DNA of 10,342 nucleotides from Planctomycetaceae bacterium. GTDB lineage: Bacteria > Planctomycetota > Planctomycetia > Pirellulales > Pirellulaceae. A program made the position numbers and the translations under genes. Shown piece after piece: positions 1 through 6,525 of the stretch. The stretch lies in NCBI GenBank assembly GCA_007129635.1, contig SKVE01000049.1, positions 1-10,342 of the forward strand, read 5' to 3'. The notes beneath the pieces were generated by a model that was given only the letters and a program-made list of their open reading frames with translations, was not told the DNA's origin and searched no databases. Within the stretch, counting starts at the first letter, position 1; each line of letters opens with the position of its first letter.

Positions 1-1
1 A

Positions 2-235
2 ACGGGACGCACGCCCGGATCCTCCGGCCGGAACCAAAAAAAGACGGGGATCTACGAATGGCAGAACGACCTGGAACCCCCGGCCGGCCGCTCGTGCTGG
101 TGAACGACAGGATCGTGGATTCTTCCACCAGCGACACCGGCTTCGCGGAAGCGGCTGGCCGACGGCGATTTTGCCGATGCCAACGAGAATCTCCTGAGTT
201 TCCTTGTACCTGCGGATGCTTTGCGAAGAAGTTAG
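2..235 (+). pseudogene. Probable damaged 3' end of an unidentified gene at the left edge
   Basis: No family is recognised. No single + frame looks coding throughout, but codon third positions are strongly G/C-rich in turn: the frame starting at base 2 (about 2-100), the frame starting at base 1 (about 85-155), then again the frame of base 2 (about 149-235). The last part reads as a plausible acidic protein tail (RLADGDFADANENLLSFL) and stops at TAG 233-235. That stop overlaps the TAA of the convergent SET gene at 232-234, as expected for tightly packed real genes. An in-frame TGA at 101-103 breaks the base-2 frame. Two compensating single-base indels, either natural decay or sequencing error, would give one continuous frame. 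Alternatively, the whole stretch is non-coding and open only because it is GC-rich. A 62-residue ATG frame at 58-246 with GGGGA upstream is a weaker reading. Confidence 0.3.
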
Positions 236-810
236 CGATCAGGTGACGGCAGGACAGCGAGCCGGGCCAGCAGGGCGTCTAATTGGCCTGGATCCACAAT
301 CCAGCCTCGGCAGGACGGCGATTGGCAGCGGCAGGCAATGGCGGAAGCGGCGGCCCAATTGTAGTCAATCGTCAATTCCTCGCCCGGTTTGATCTCCCGC
401 AACGCAATCAGGAAGACGCGGCGCCGGGTGTCCGTCTGGCCCGCGTCGGGCAAGTCGAAGAAGTCGAACTCGCAATTCGGCTCACAACTGTGGTTCACAT
501 ACCGGAACGGCGCCGCCGGCTCCAACGTCCGGCCGTCGCCGATGTTCATGCAGTAGTCAGAACCATAGTGTGGATCGTCGATGATCTGGCCCTCGATCTC
601 GCCGATCACTGCCTCGGCCGGATAACGGCGGCGGGCGAATACGCCCTTGCCGACTCGCGTCGCACCGATCCGGACCGACTTGTCGCGTGCGCCGCGTGTG
701 GGCCGTTCATCGCCCGCTCCGGTTCGTGGCCTGCGTGGCCCTTGGCGCCGCTCGGTCTTGGAGCGGCGTCGCCCTGTGTCCTCGTCATCCACATCGCGCA
801 TCGAGGCCAT
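232..810 (-). CDS. SET-domain protein (putative protein-lysine methyltransferase)
   Basis: This 192-residue protein has an N-terminal Arg/Lys-rich, probably disordered tail (about 1-45) followed by a compact SET domain. Visible motifs are GKGVFA (54-59, the usual SET entry motif), NHSCEPNCE (106-114, part of the S-adenosylmethionine/knot site), EELTIDYNW (144-152, with the catalytic-type Tyr 150), and a post-SET-like cysteine cluster C160-x-C162-x4-C167. In SET families these residues bind S-adenosylmethionine and place the target lysine, and the cysteines bind zinc. The substrate is unknown. The ATG at 810 is taken as start, but an in-frame ATG at 801 is also possible: a GGAG lies only 2 bases before the first and 11 before the second. 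The gene lies 72 bases downstream of the RRM gene on the same strand and may be co-transcribed. The stop overlaps that of the putative left-edge gene. Confidence 0.85.
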   Translation of the reverse strand: MASMRDVDDEDTGRRRSKTERRQGPRRPRTGAGDERPTRGARDKSVRIGATRVGKGVFARRRYPAEAVIGEIEGQIIDDPHYGSDYCMNIGDGRTLEPAAPFRYVNHSCEPNCEFDFFDLPDAGQTDTRRRVFLIALREIKPGEELTIDYNWAAASAIACRCQSPSCRGWIVDPGQLDALLARLAVLPSPDR

Positions 811-825
811 GTCTCCGCCACGCCT

Positions 826-843
826 GTTCCGCCTTAGCGGAAC
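826..843 (-). other. Perfect 7-bp hairpin between the RRM and SET genes
   Basis: Positions 826-832 and 837-843 are exact inverted repeats around a 4-base loop. The hairpin lies in the 72-base gap, 16 bases before the SET ATG at 810. There is no run of T after it on the - strand, so it is not a classical intrinsic terminator. It could be an RNA processing site, a stability element or a translation-controlling hairpin for the SET gene. Confidence 0.4.
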
Positions 844-882
844 AAGGTGGATCGAGAGTTCGCGGGAAAGGGAGTCCGCTGC

Positions 883-1170
883 TTAATACCGCTCACGACG
901 GCCGCCACCATGCTGGCCGCTGCGCTCCGTCCTCGCGCGGGCCTCGTTGACCGTCAGGGTACGTCCCTGCAGTTCGCTGCCGTGCAACGCCTGGATCGCC
1001 GCGTCGCCCCCGTCGCCCATCTCGACGAAGCCGAAACCGCGAGCCCGACCGGTCTCGCGGTCCGTCACAACGGAAGCCGTGACGACATTGCCATGCGGGT
1101 TGAACGCATCGCGCAAATCGTCGTCGGTGGTGTTAAAGGACAAATTCCCCACATACAGTTTCATACTCAT
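883..1170 (-). CDS. Small RRM-type RNA-binding protein
   Basis: This 95-residue protein is almost entirely one RNA recognition motif. RNP2 is LYVGNL (5-10) and RNP1 is RGFGFVEM (44-51), with the aromatic residues that stack on RNA bases. A Gly/Arg-rich tail (about 85-95) follows. This is the layout of the bacterial/cyanobacterial Rbp family of single-RRM proteins, which bind single-stranded RNA and are often cold-regulated; which RNAs are bound here is unknown. The ATG at 1170 is chosen because AGAGGA lies six bases upstream (1177-1182). The ATG at 1176 is too close to that site and the ATG at 1164 is further than needed. A longer in-frame extension to 1326 has no domain content. The gene is followed by the SET-domain gene on the same strand. 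Confidence 0.93.
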   Translation of the reverse strand: MSMKLYVGNLSFNTTDDDLRDAFNPHGNVVTASVVTDRETGRARGFGFVEMGDGGDAAIQALHGSELQGRTLTVNEARARTERSGQHGGGRRERY

Positions 1171-1176
1171 GGTCAT

Positions 1177-1198
1177 TCCTCTGAGCCCTGAGGGCTCA
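1177..1198 (-). promoter_or_regulatory. RBS with abutting leader hairpin of the RRM gene
   Basis: On the - strand, a 7-bp perfect stem (1192-1198 with 1182-1188) and a 3-base loop directly abut the AGAGGA ribosome-binding site (1177-1182), sharing base 1182. A stable hairpin this close to the RBS could modulate ribosome access, for example with temperature or by the protein binding its own leader. The structure is visible in the sequence; the regulatory role is inferred. Confidence 0.5.
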
Positions 1199-1518
1199 TT
1201 ACAAGAGATCGCACCACAGCGCATCTCGCCGCACGACGCCCAATGACCCGCGAGGCGGACATTCAGCGCACGTGCCCATCGTAACATGCCGCCAACGCGG
1301 CGGCTTAGAAGATCGCAGCAAGTCAAATCCAGGCGAACCGCTCACGCCGAGCACGTTAACCCTTCGCTCAGATCCGGCTCATTCGCACCGTCTGGGTCGA
1401 AAAGATCAATTACCCGGCTAGCTGTCGATCCTGGAGGCTGTGAGAGATAACTCTGAGCAGGAAAACCAGGAAGGAAGAAGCGGAAGTGTCTCCGTCGTGT
1501 CTGGGGCCTTCCAACCAA

Positions 1519-1534
1519 CCAAGCACACGCTTGG
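1519..1534. other. Perfect 6-bp hairpin downstream of the membrane operon
   Basis: The sequence is a perfect inverted repeat, CCAAGC – ACAC – GCTTGG. It lies about 180 bases beyond the DUF4350 stop. Read on the - strand it is followed by TTGGTTGG rather than a T run, so it is at best a weak terminator or a protein-binding dyad. Confidence 0.25.
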
Positions 1535-1545
1535 CTGACGCGACG

Positions 1546-1573
1546 ATCATACACGCTCACCGAAAAACGTAAA
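1546..1573 (-). promoter_or_regulatory. Candidate sigma70-type promoter for the RRM gene
   Basis: On the - strand, TTTACG (1568-1573; 4 of 6 to TTGACA) is followed after 16 bases by TATGAT (1546-1551; 5 of 6 to TATAAT). It would leave a leader of about 370 bases before the RRM start, which is long. A closer promoter may exist that I do not recognise. Confidence 0.25.
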
Positions 1574-1711
1574 CCCCCCCTTTCCCGAGAAAAGAAACAT
1601 TGCCGGCGATTCCAGGCCTCGATAAGCACCCAGCCACGACTTTTCTGGTGAAATTGGCGGAAGGGGTCGGGAGGCGTGACCGCTTATCATCAATGGTTGC
1701 TGGACGATATC

Positions 1712-2911
1712 TCATGGGGGGTCGGTGCGGGGGTCGTGTTTGACGCGATCGTGGAACTGGGCCAGTTGCCGGCGCGCTTGGTCCGCTTGGCCGGTGGCGG
1801 CGAGCAGTTCGCCCAGGGCATGGACGTGGCGGCCGAAGTCCGAGGTCGACTCAGGTGGCAACTGTTGGGGACGACCGAAGATGGCCAGACGGGCGAACAG
1901 GTACAGGACACCCAGCGCCAGGAAGTGCCAGAGGATGCCGCCCAGCGGCCAAACGGTAAAGGCTTCTAGGCCCGTCGGATGGCGACTGCCCGGTTCCTGC
2001 TGAAAGACGAAGCCCCCGTCCGGACCGCTTTCGAAAAACACGACCTTGGCCGGTGCCCCACAATCGACGATCAATCTAGCGGCTAATCGCCGGTGCTCTT
2101 CTTCCATCAGCGGCAGGTTCAGCAGGAACGAGCCATTGGTCATCACCAGAATTCGGCTGTCCGGCTGCCGTGCAGGGATCAATCGATAGGCCAAGATGCC
2201 TGGGGGACCTTGCAACAACACTTCGGACCGGTACCCATTGCCGTTGCCGTCATCATCATCGTCATCGTCATCGTCAGCGGACGGTGGCGGTTCCAGGCGT
2301 CCAACGATTTCCGGGTTGAGCTTCGATGCCTGAAGACGGTTGTCTTGTGTCCAGGTTCCCGTCCATGCCGAAGCGTCGCCGGGGTCGGAAGCGGCATCAC
2401 GCAATACCGTGAACCAGGCGCTCCGTTCCCCGTCCGGCATGTTGGCCCTGCGTGCCGAGTGAGCCGCGCGCGCCTGAGCCAGTCGCCGGAGGATCTCGAC
2501 ACGCTGGTCCGCCGTCGCCATGTCGAGGACCGCTTCCCAGTAGGCGATTTCGGCATCGTAGTCTCGGCCGATGTAGACCAGCGTTCGCCCGGGTTCCCGG
2601 AACAACCAGTCCTCCAAGAACCGACGGGTCTCATCATCCGGTGGCTGGAAATCGTCGGGAGCCCAGACGATCACATCATGGTTGTGGATCCGAGGCGACA
2701 GGAAACGCCGCGACACGACGGTGCACCCCGCCTGGCGAAACATCTCGCTCAATACGGCCGTACCATTGACGCTGGTCGCACCGGGCGAACCGCGTCGGCG
2801 TCCGTAGGTACCGTCCAGCGATTCCCGGCCACAGCCGGTGACCAGGATCAACCCGACGACCAGCAGCCAGCGCATCTTCCAAGGGATTTGTCGATGGTTC
2901 ATCGCAATCAT
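1712..2911 (-). CDS. DUF4350-type membrane-anchored lipoprotein
   Basis: This 399-residue protein has a lipoprotein signal: a hydrophobic run (about 15-25) ending in LVTGC with lipidated Cys 27. The N-terminal DUF4350-like part (about 48-115) has the family pattern NGTAVLSEMF, followed by a hydrophobic strand that includes VIVWAPDD (80-87). An Arg-rich helical stretch (135-175), nine consecutive Asp (213-221), a second folded segment (about 228-300), a membrane segment (about 324-345) and a hydrophilic tail follow. DUF4350 proteins often accompany MoxR ATPase operons; the biochemical role is unknown. The ATG at 2911 is chosen because ATGA overlaps the stop of the DUF4129 gene, implying translational coupling. 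It is the last gene of the visible operon. Product naming rests on the fold pattern and context. Confidence 0.85.
   Translation of the reverse strand: MIAMNHRQIPWKMRWLLVVGLILVTGCGRESLDGTYGRRRGSPGATSVNGTAVLSEMFRQAGCTVVSRRFLSPRIHNHDVIVWAPDDFQPPDDETRRFLEDWLFREPGRTLVYIGRDYDAEIAYWEAVLDMATADQRVEILRRLAQARAAHSARRANMPDGERSAWFTVLRDAASDPGDASAWTGTWTQDNRLQASKLNPEIVGRLEPPPSADDDDDDDDDGNGNGYRSEVLLQGPPGILAYRLIPARQPDSRILVMTNGSFLLNLPLMEEEHRRLAARLIVDCGAPAKVVFFESGPDGGFVFQQEPGSRHPTGLEAFTVWPLGGILWHFLALGVLYLFARLAIFGRPQQLPPESTSDFGRHVHALGELLAATGQADQARRQLAQFHDRVKHDPRTDPP
2249..2275 (-). repeat. Asp-codon trinucleotide run (nine GAT/GAC)
   Basis: Nine consecutive Asp codons in the DUF4350 gene (residues 213-221) follow a Pro-rich stretch and precede an Asn/Gly-rich one. 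It is a simple-sequence tract prone to length change by slippage, and probably a flexible acidic or calcium-binding-like linker between two folded halves of the protein. Confidence 0.85.
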
Positions 2912-4551
2912 GGGGTGACCAGCCGTTGTAGGTCCTCGTGAAACGTGTCCAGGTTCTGCCAACAGCCCTCGAATCGTTCCAGCGTCAGGCGATGCTTGCC
3001 GAAGAACACTTCTTCAAAGGCTACCATGGAAAGCCGCAGCAATTGCTGCAACCCTGGTTGCGCAGCCAGTTCTGCCAGATATTGGCGATTGGTCTTTCCT
3101 CGCGTCAGACGGATCAGGTCATGGCGGTCCAACGCGAGCAACTGGTAACTGAACAAATAGATCATCGCCTGGTTCAGGTCGCCTTGCTGGTAACACCGTT
3201 GCGCCTCGGCCAACAGGTCCGTCGGTGGTTGGGCGATCGAAAAGGGCAAGTTGTCGATACGATCCGCTTCCAGCGGAGACAGACCCCGAGCTGGCTGTTG
3301 GTCATCCGATCCTTGCTCCTCACGCATCAGGAAGGCGCGAGCCATCAGGACGGTCAACACTACCAGCAGGGCGATCAGCCCGATCAAACCCAGCCAGCGC
3401 AGGCCTTGGGCCAGCGCGTTCAGGACCGAAGTCCACCCGGAGGACTCGCGTTGTGGATCCTCGGTCGCGGCCTGCCATCGAGAACCCCGATTCAGGGCCG
3501 ATTCCCGAGCGGGCTGGACATGGACGGGACGCAGGCCGTCTTCCTGCTTGTCGTACCAGGGATAGGAAGGCCCAGCGGATAAAGCTCGGCGACCTGCCTC
3601 GATCGCCTCGGTCGATTCCTGAGCGATCGCGTCGGTCGTCCAGCACATCACGGCCGCTGCGACCACCAGCCACGCCACCAGCCGACTTGCCTCGGCACGC
3701 ACGCGCAGCTCCACTTCCCAGCCCTCCTGCCGAATGCGAGCGTCCAGATACGTCAGAAATCGAAAGACGGTCAAATACGTGGCGACGGTCCAGATGGCTG
3801 CCGGATAGGCCACCAACAGCATCCCACGCCCCTGGCGCCAATCGTTCGTCAACACGCCGACCAGGAACAACATCGTGCCGTAGACGGTGCCGGTCAGCAG
3901 GATCGCGGTCCCGGCCGAAGTCCACCAGCGCAGGAACAGATCGCCCGACGCGGGGCCGTGCAGCATCCGGTTGCGTCGACCAACCGTGATCGTTTTCGCA
4001 TCACGACCGACCAACGGATTCTGCTCCAGCAGGATGATCTCGCCGATAAACGGACGAAACGAGCGAAGGCCGATGGCCCAGGTGACCAGCACCAACGGCA
4101 GGAACATGTCCACGAAAGAATCGAATTCGCCGTATCGATCGGCGGATAACAGCAACAGCCACGCCGCCCCAACGCCGCGAATCAAGACTAGGCTCCACAG
4201 GATGCGTGGCGCAAGCTTCATCACTTCCCAAACCACCTCGGTCAACCGCGGTCGATCATGGAACACGGCCTGGCCCAGATACGTTGTGGCGAAGACCGAA
4301 GCCAAGGGCGCTTGTAAGAAAATCAGGATCGTCATGTGCCACAGATACCGAGCCGGGATGTCCAGCAGGTTGTCCGCGTCGGGAAGCATCCAGGCGATCA
4401 GCAGGTGGTTGATCAGCATCAGTGGCAATGCGCCCAACGCCATCGCGATCATCAACGGTGCCAGGTAGACTCGCAGAACATGCAGAGCCAAGTCCAATGT
4501 ATCGAGCACGCCGCGTTGGCGGACGACAATGCGGGTTCTATCCAGTTGCAC
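2908..4551 (-). CDS. DUF4129-domain multi-pass membrane protein
   Basis: This 547-residue protein has an N-terminal membrane part with about six hydrophobic segments (near 28-55, 70-92, 117-136, 148-162, 212-234 and 246-264). Another segment lies at 290-305, a hydrophilic linker at 310-370, a further membrane segment at 383-407, and a C-terminal soluble DUF4129 domain at about 440-545. The DUF4129 signature is seen in the helical-repeat stretch AQRCYQQGDLNQAMIYLFSY (450-469), TRGKTNRQYLAEL (483-495) and FEEVFFGKHRLTLERF (512-527). DUF4129 proteins recur beside SpoIIM, RDD, MoxR and DUF58 genes; their function is unproven, with an envelope role inferred. The start is GTG at 4551, with GGGAGG 8 bases upstream (4560-4565). 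It overlaps the end of the SpoIIM-like gene by 14 bases, and its stop overlaps the DUF4350 start. Confidence 0.88.
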   Translation of the reverse strand: MQLDRTRIVVRQRGVLDTLDLALHVLRVYLAPLMIAMALGALPLMLINHLLIAWMLPDADNLLDIPARYLWHMTILIFLQAPLASVFATTYLGQAVFHDRPRLTEVVWEVMKLAPRILWSLVLIRGVGAAWLLLLSADRYGEFDSFVDMFLPLVLVTWAIGLRSFRPFIGEIILLEQNPLVGRDAKTITVGRRNRMLHGPASGDLFLRWWTSAGTAILLTGTVYGTMLFLVGVLTNDWRQGRGMLLVAYPAAIWTVATYLTVFRFLTYLDARIRQEGWEVELRVRAEASRLVAWLVVAAAVMCWTTDAIAQESTEAIEAGRRALSAGPSYPWYDKQEDGLRPVHVQPARESALNRGSRWQAATEDPQRESSGWTSVLNALAQGLRWLGLIGLIALLVVLTVLMARAFLMREEQGSDDQQPARGLSPLEADRIDNLPFSIAQPPTDLLAEAQRCYQQGDLNQAMIYLFSYQLLALDRHDLIRLTRGKTNRQYLAELAAQPGLQQLLRLSMVAFEEVFFGKHRLTLERFEGCWQNLDTFHEDLQRLVTP

Positions 4552-5524
4552 GCGACGGCCCTCCCGGCAGACCGAGCACTACGAAATAGAACATCAAGAC
4601 GCCGCTCGAAAAAATGGCCACCAATGCCTTGAACCAGTAGGGCAAACCCGACGGCGAGACGAAGGCTTCGATCAGCGCTGCGAGGAAAAACATGCACATC
4701 GCAGCGCCCATCAACGGCATGGCTTCGCGAGCCGTCCGGCGCAACGATGCCATCCGCCCCCAACGCCCCGGAGCCAGCCAGGCGACGCCCAAACGTAACC
4801 CGGCGCCCGCGGACAGAACGATCGCCGTCAGCTCGAAAGGCCCATGCGCGGTGACAAATTGAAAGAAATTCTGGCCCTCGGTCACTTCGGGACGAGCCAT
4901 ATAGCCGAACGCCGCTCCCAGATGAGCTGCGTTGAACACGGTGATGAACAAACCCGGGATGACCAGCAATCCGCCAACAAAACACTTCAAGCCGATGCTC
5001 GTGTTGTGCCGGATGTAGAACCCGGCCATGGCCAGATCCGCGTTGGGATCGCGACCACTCAACGGCTCCGAAAAATTGGATTCCAATTGCGAAATTACGG
5101 GCTCGGTCAGCATCTGTTGGGCGTAATCCGGCCACAGAGCCTGCTGATGGGCCAACACGCCCGAGGCGATAAAGACTCCCCAAAAAAGACAAAAAGCCAG
5201 TTGGACACAGCGGTCCCGGAAGATGCTCTGCGGCACATCGTGCAACAGGATCTTGCCCCAGAGCCGGAAGTCGAACTTGTGCGAACGGTACAACTGATTG
5301 TGAGCTCGACCAACCAGACGGTGAAGATACTGGGTCGTGCTGGGGGGCAACTGATACGCATCCGCCAATGCCAGGTCCGCACAAGCGGCCCGGTACAAAT
5401 CGGCGAATTTCACCAAGTCGTCCGGCGGCAAGCGCTTGCGCCGACGGCTTTGCAGACGGTCGATCATCTGCTCCAACGTCTTCCAGTGCCGGCGCCGTGA
5501 TTCTAATAATTCGACAACTTTCAT
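4538..5524 (-). CDS. SpoIIM-like (stage II sporulation protein M family) membrane protein
   Basis: This 328-residue protein has a basic N-terminal cytoplasmic helical part (1-100) and then about five to six membrane segments (near 106-124, 178-200, 230-250, 269-288 and 298-318). The conserved core YIRHNTSIGLKCFVGG (170-185), followed by the PGLFITVFNAAHLGAAFGY stretch (190-208), and THGPFELTAI (226-235) are typical of the SpoIIM / DUF95 family found in many non-sporulating bacteria. In Bacillus, SpoIIM acts in engulfment; in planctomycetes the name reflects homology only. The ATG at 5524 has AAGGGGAG six bases upstream (5531-5538), and its ATGA overlaps the RDD stop. It sits second in the four-gene operon. 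Confidence 0.92.
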   Translation of the reverse strand: MKVVELLESRRRHWKTLEQMIDRLQSRRRKRLPPDDLVKFADLYRAACADLALADAYQLPPSTTQYLHRLVGRAHNQLYRSHKFDFRLWGKILLHDVPQSIFRDRCVQLAFCLFWGVFIASGVLAHQQALWPDYAQQMLTEPVISQLESNFSEPLSGRDPNADLAMAGFYIRHNTSIGLKCFVGGLLVIPGLFITVFNAAHLGAAFGYMARPEVTEGQNFFQFVTAHGPFELTAIVLSAGAGLRLGVAWLAPGRWGRMASLRRTAREAMPLMGAAMCMFFLAALIEAFVSPSGLPYWFKALVAIFSSGVLMFYFVVLGLPGGPSRATG

Positions 5525-6405
5525 GGGTCGCTCCCCTTAGAAGCATTCGATTCCGCTGCCAAGTCATGAGGTCGGGGAACTTCCCGACGTGGGGATTCTT
5601 CCGGGCGGTCTGAGATAAACGTGCGATAGTACAAGGCACACAGCAACAAGTCGTAGCTGGTGTCGGCAGGCAAGCCGAATCGCCGCACCAACGGTTCGCC
5701 CAAATGCCCAGCGATCTCGCGCCGCCGCGCGGGTGTGAAGTAATGTCGTCGCTCGGCATAGGACGACAAGGTCCGAGCCATACTGCGACTGACTCGAAAA
5801 TCGGCGGGCAGCAGTTCTGCCAATTGAGCCGTTCGTGGGTCTTCGACCTTCGCGACCCCGGTCAACCAAGGCTTTTCTTCGATCACCACCAGCGTGCCGC
5901 ATACCAGATCACCCACCCGCTGAAACCGGCGATTACAAGCCATCACCGCCAGCCCGACAAAAAAAGTCGGGAAGATGTACGCGGGCGGCACGTCACCCAA
6001 GATCTGCAGCGACAGCATCGGGTACATGTCGGCCGTGCGGAACACGTTGCGCATCACCGCCTGCAGCCCGTTGATCGGCTGGCCGTCGGTGGTCAACACA
6101 CGCAATCCCATGATCCGTTTTCCCGGCGTCTGACCATTCCAATACGCCTCGAACAGCCCTCCGTAGAACCACTCGCTCACAAACCATCCGATCAAGATCA
6201 CCGCGACCGCCAACCCGCCACCGCCGGCACCGGTAAAAAAGTTGATGATGAAGACGATCAAGAGGAACGCGGCGATTCGTATGGCCAGATCCAGCAGAAA
6301 TGCGGGCAGTCGCCGGAACGGACCCGCGACGCGATAGTCGAAGGCGATATTTTCCGGCGTGACGACTTGGATCGTCGTATCGAGTTGGTTCAGAGCCGTG
6401 GACAT
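5521..6405 (-). CDS. RDD-family membrane protein
   Basis: This 294-residue protein has an RDD domain at about 20-178. The diagnostic Arg/Asp pair lies at the start of the first membrane helix (R31-R32 … D39), and the family motif GQTPGKRIMGLRV (91-103) follows the second helix. Membrane segments are near 34-57, 65-82 and 143-156. A soluble C-terminal tail (180-294) is Arg-rich and ends in a Pro/Arg/Ser-rich stretch. RDD proteins are small membrane proteins of mostly unknown role, some linked to ion homeostasis; here the gene order implicates a complex with the SpoIIM-like and DUF4129 proteins. The start is the ATG at 6405, where the domain begins naturally. The ribosome-binding site is weak. 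In-frame codons upstream to 6537 cross the intergenic region and the SDR start and are not used. Confidence 0.9.
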   Translation of the reverse strand: MSTALNQLDTTIQVVTPENIAFDYRVAGPFRRLPAFLLDLAIRIAAFLLIVFIINFFTGAGGGGLAVAVILIGWFVSEWFYGGLFEAYWNGQTPGKRIMGLRVLTTDGQPINGLQAVMRNVFRTADMYPMLSLQILGDVPPAYIFPTFFVGLAVMACNRRFQRVGDLVCGTLVVIEEKPWLTGVAKVEDPRTAQLAELLPADFRVSRSMARTLSSYAERRHYFTPARRREIAGHLGEPLVRRFGLPADTSYDLLLCALYYRTFISDRPEESPRREVPRPHDLAAESNASKGSDP

Positions 6406-6452
6406 GCTTCGATTATTCGTCAATCCGGCCCCGGACGCAAGCTTCACCCCAC

Positions 6453-6481
6453 TTGTACCGCTTGCAGACAAGACGATACAA
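6453..6481. promoter_or_regulatory. Nested dyad between divergent RDD operon and SDR gene
   Basis: The 120-base divergent gap contains a two-level dyad: TTGTA (6453-6457) pairs with TACAA (6477-6481), and inside it CTTG (6461-6464) pairs with CAAG (6469-6472). Spacing between half-sites is nearly symmetric (3 and 4 bases). The position fits an operator controlling one or both divergent units. The same bases give poor -35/-10 matches on both strands, so the promoters themselves are not clear. Confidence 0.3.
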
Positions 6482-6525
6482 ACAAAGCGAACAGAAAGAC
6501 GGATAACAACAAGGCGAAAAACATC

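Larger units (their letters stand above)
1199..1711. other. Region without a convincing gene (513 bp)
   Basis: It lies between the leader of the RRM gene and the end of the DUF4350 gene. It contains a candidate - strand promoter (1546-1573), a perfect hairpin at 1519-1534, a 6-bp inverted repeat at 1288-1293 / 1299-1304 and a run of seven C (1574-1580). Two - strand open frames (1342-1629, 95 codons, and 1557-1715, 52 codons) have no domain signature and poor G/C preference in the third codon position. I see no tRNA, rRNA or recognised riboswitch. This is where MoxR/DUF58 genes of the neighbouring operon might have been expected. Confidence 0.5.

Noticed and set aside
283..837. 184-codon + strand frame opposite the SET gene
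   Set aside because: The - strand frame has the full set of SET motifs; the + frame has none.
1288..1304. Inverted repeat GCCGCC / GGCGGC as a terminator
   Set aside because: The stem is only 6 bp, has no T run on either strand, and is expected by chance in GC-rich DNA.
1171..1326. Longer N-terminus for the RRM protein
   Set aside because: The best RBS spacing is for the ATG at 1170, and the extension covers the leader hairpin and has no homology-like pattern.
1342..1629. 95-codon - strand frame as a gene
   Set aside because: It has no domain, an odd Arg/Phe/Cys-rich composition, no good RBS and weak codon preference.
2093..2941. 282-codon + strand frame
   Set aside because: It is antisense to the DUF4350 gene, which has a signal peptide, membrane segment and coupled start; the + frame has no domain signature.
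3225..3989. 254-codon + strand frame, very Arg/Pro/Ser-rich
   Set aside because: It is a composition artefact opposite the DUF4129 gene.
4452..5759. 435-codon - strand frame overlapping two genes
   Set aside because: It runs out of frame across the SpoIIM-like gene and into the RDD gene; both real frames have family motifs and coupled starts.
5704..6525. Long upstream extension of the SDR frame
   Set aside because: It is antisense to the RDD gene, lacks any domain, and the Rossmann fold starts right after the ATG at 6526.
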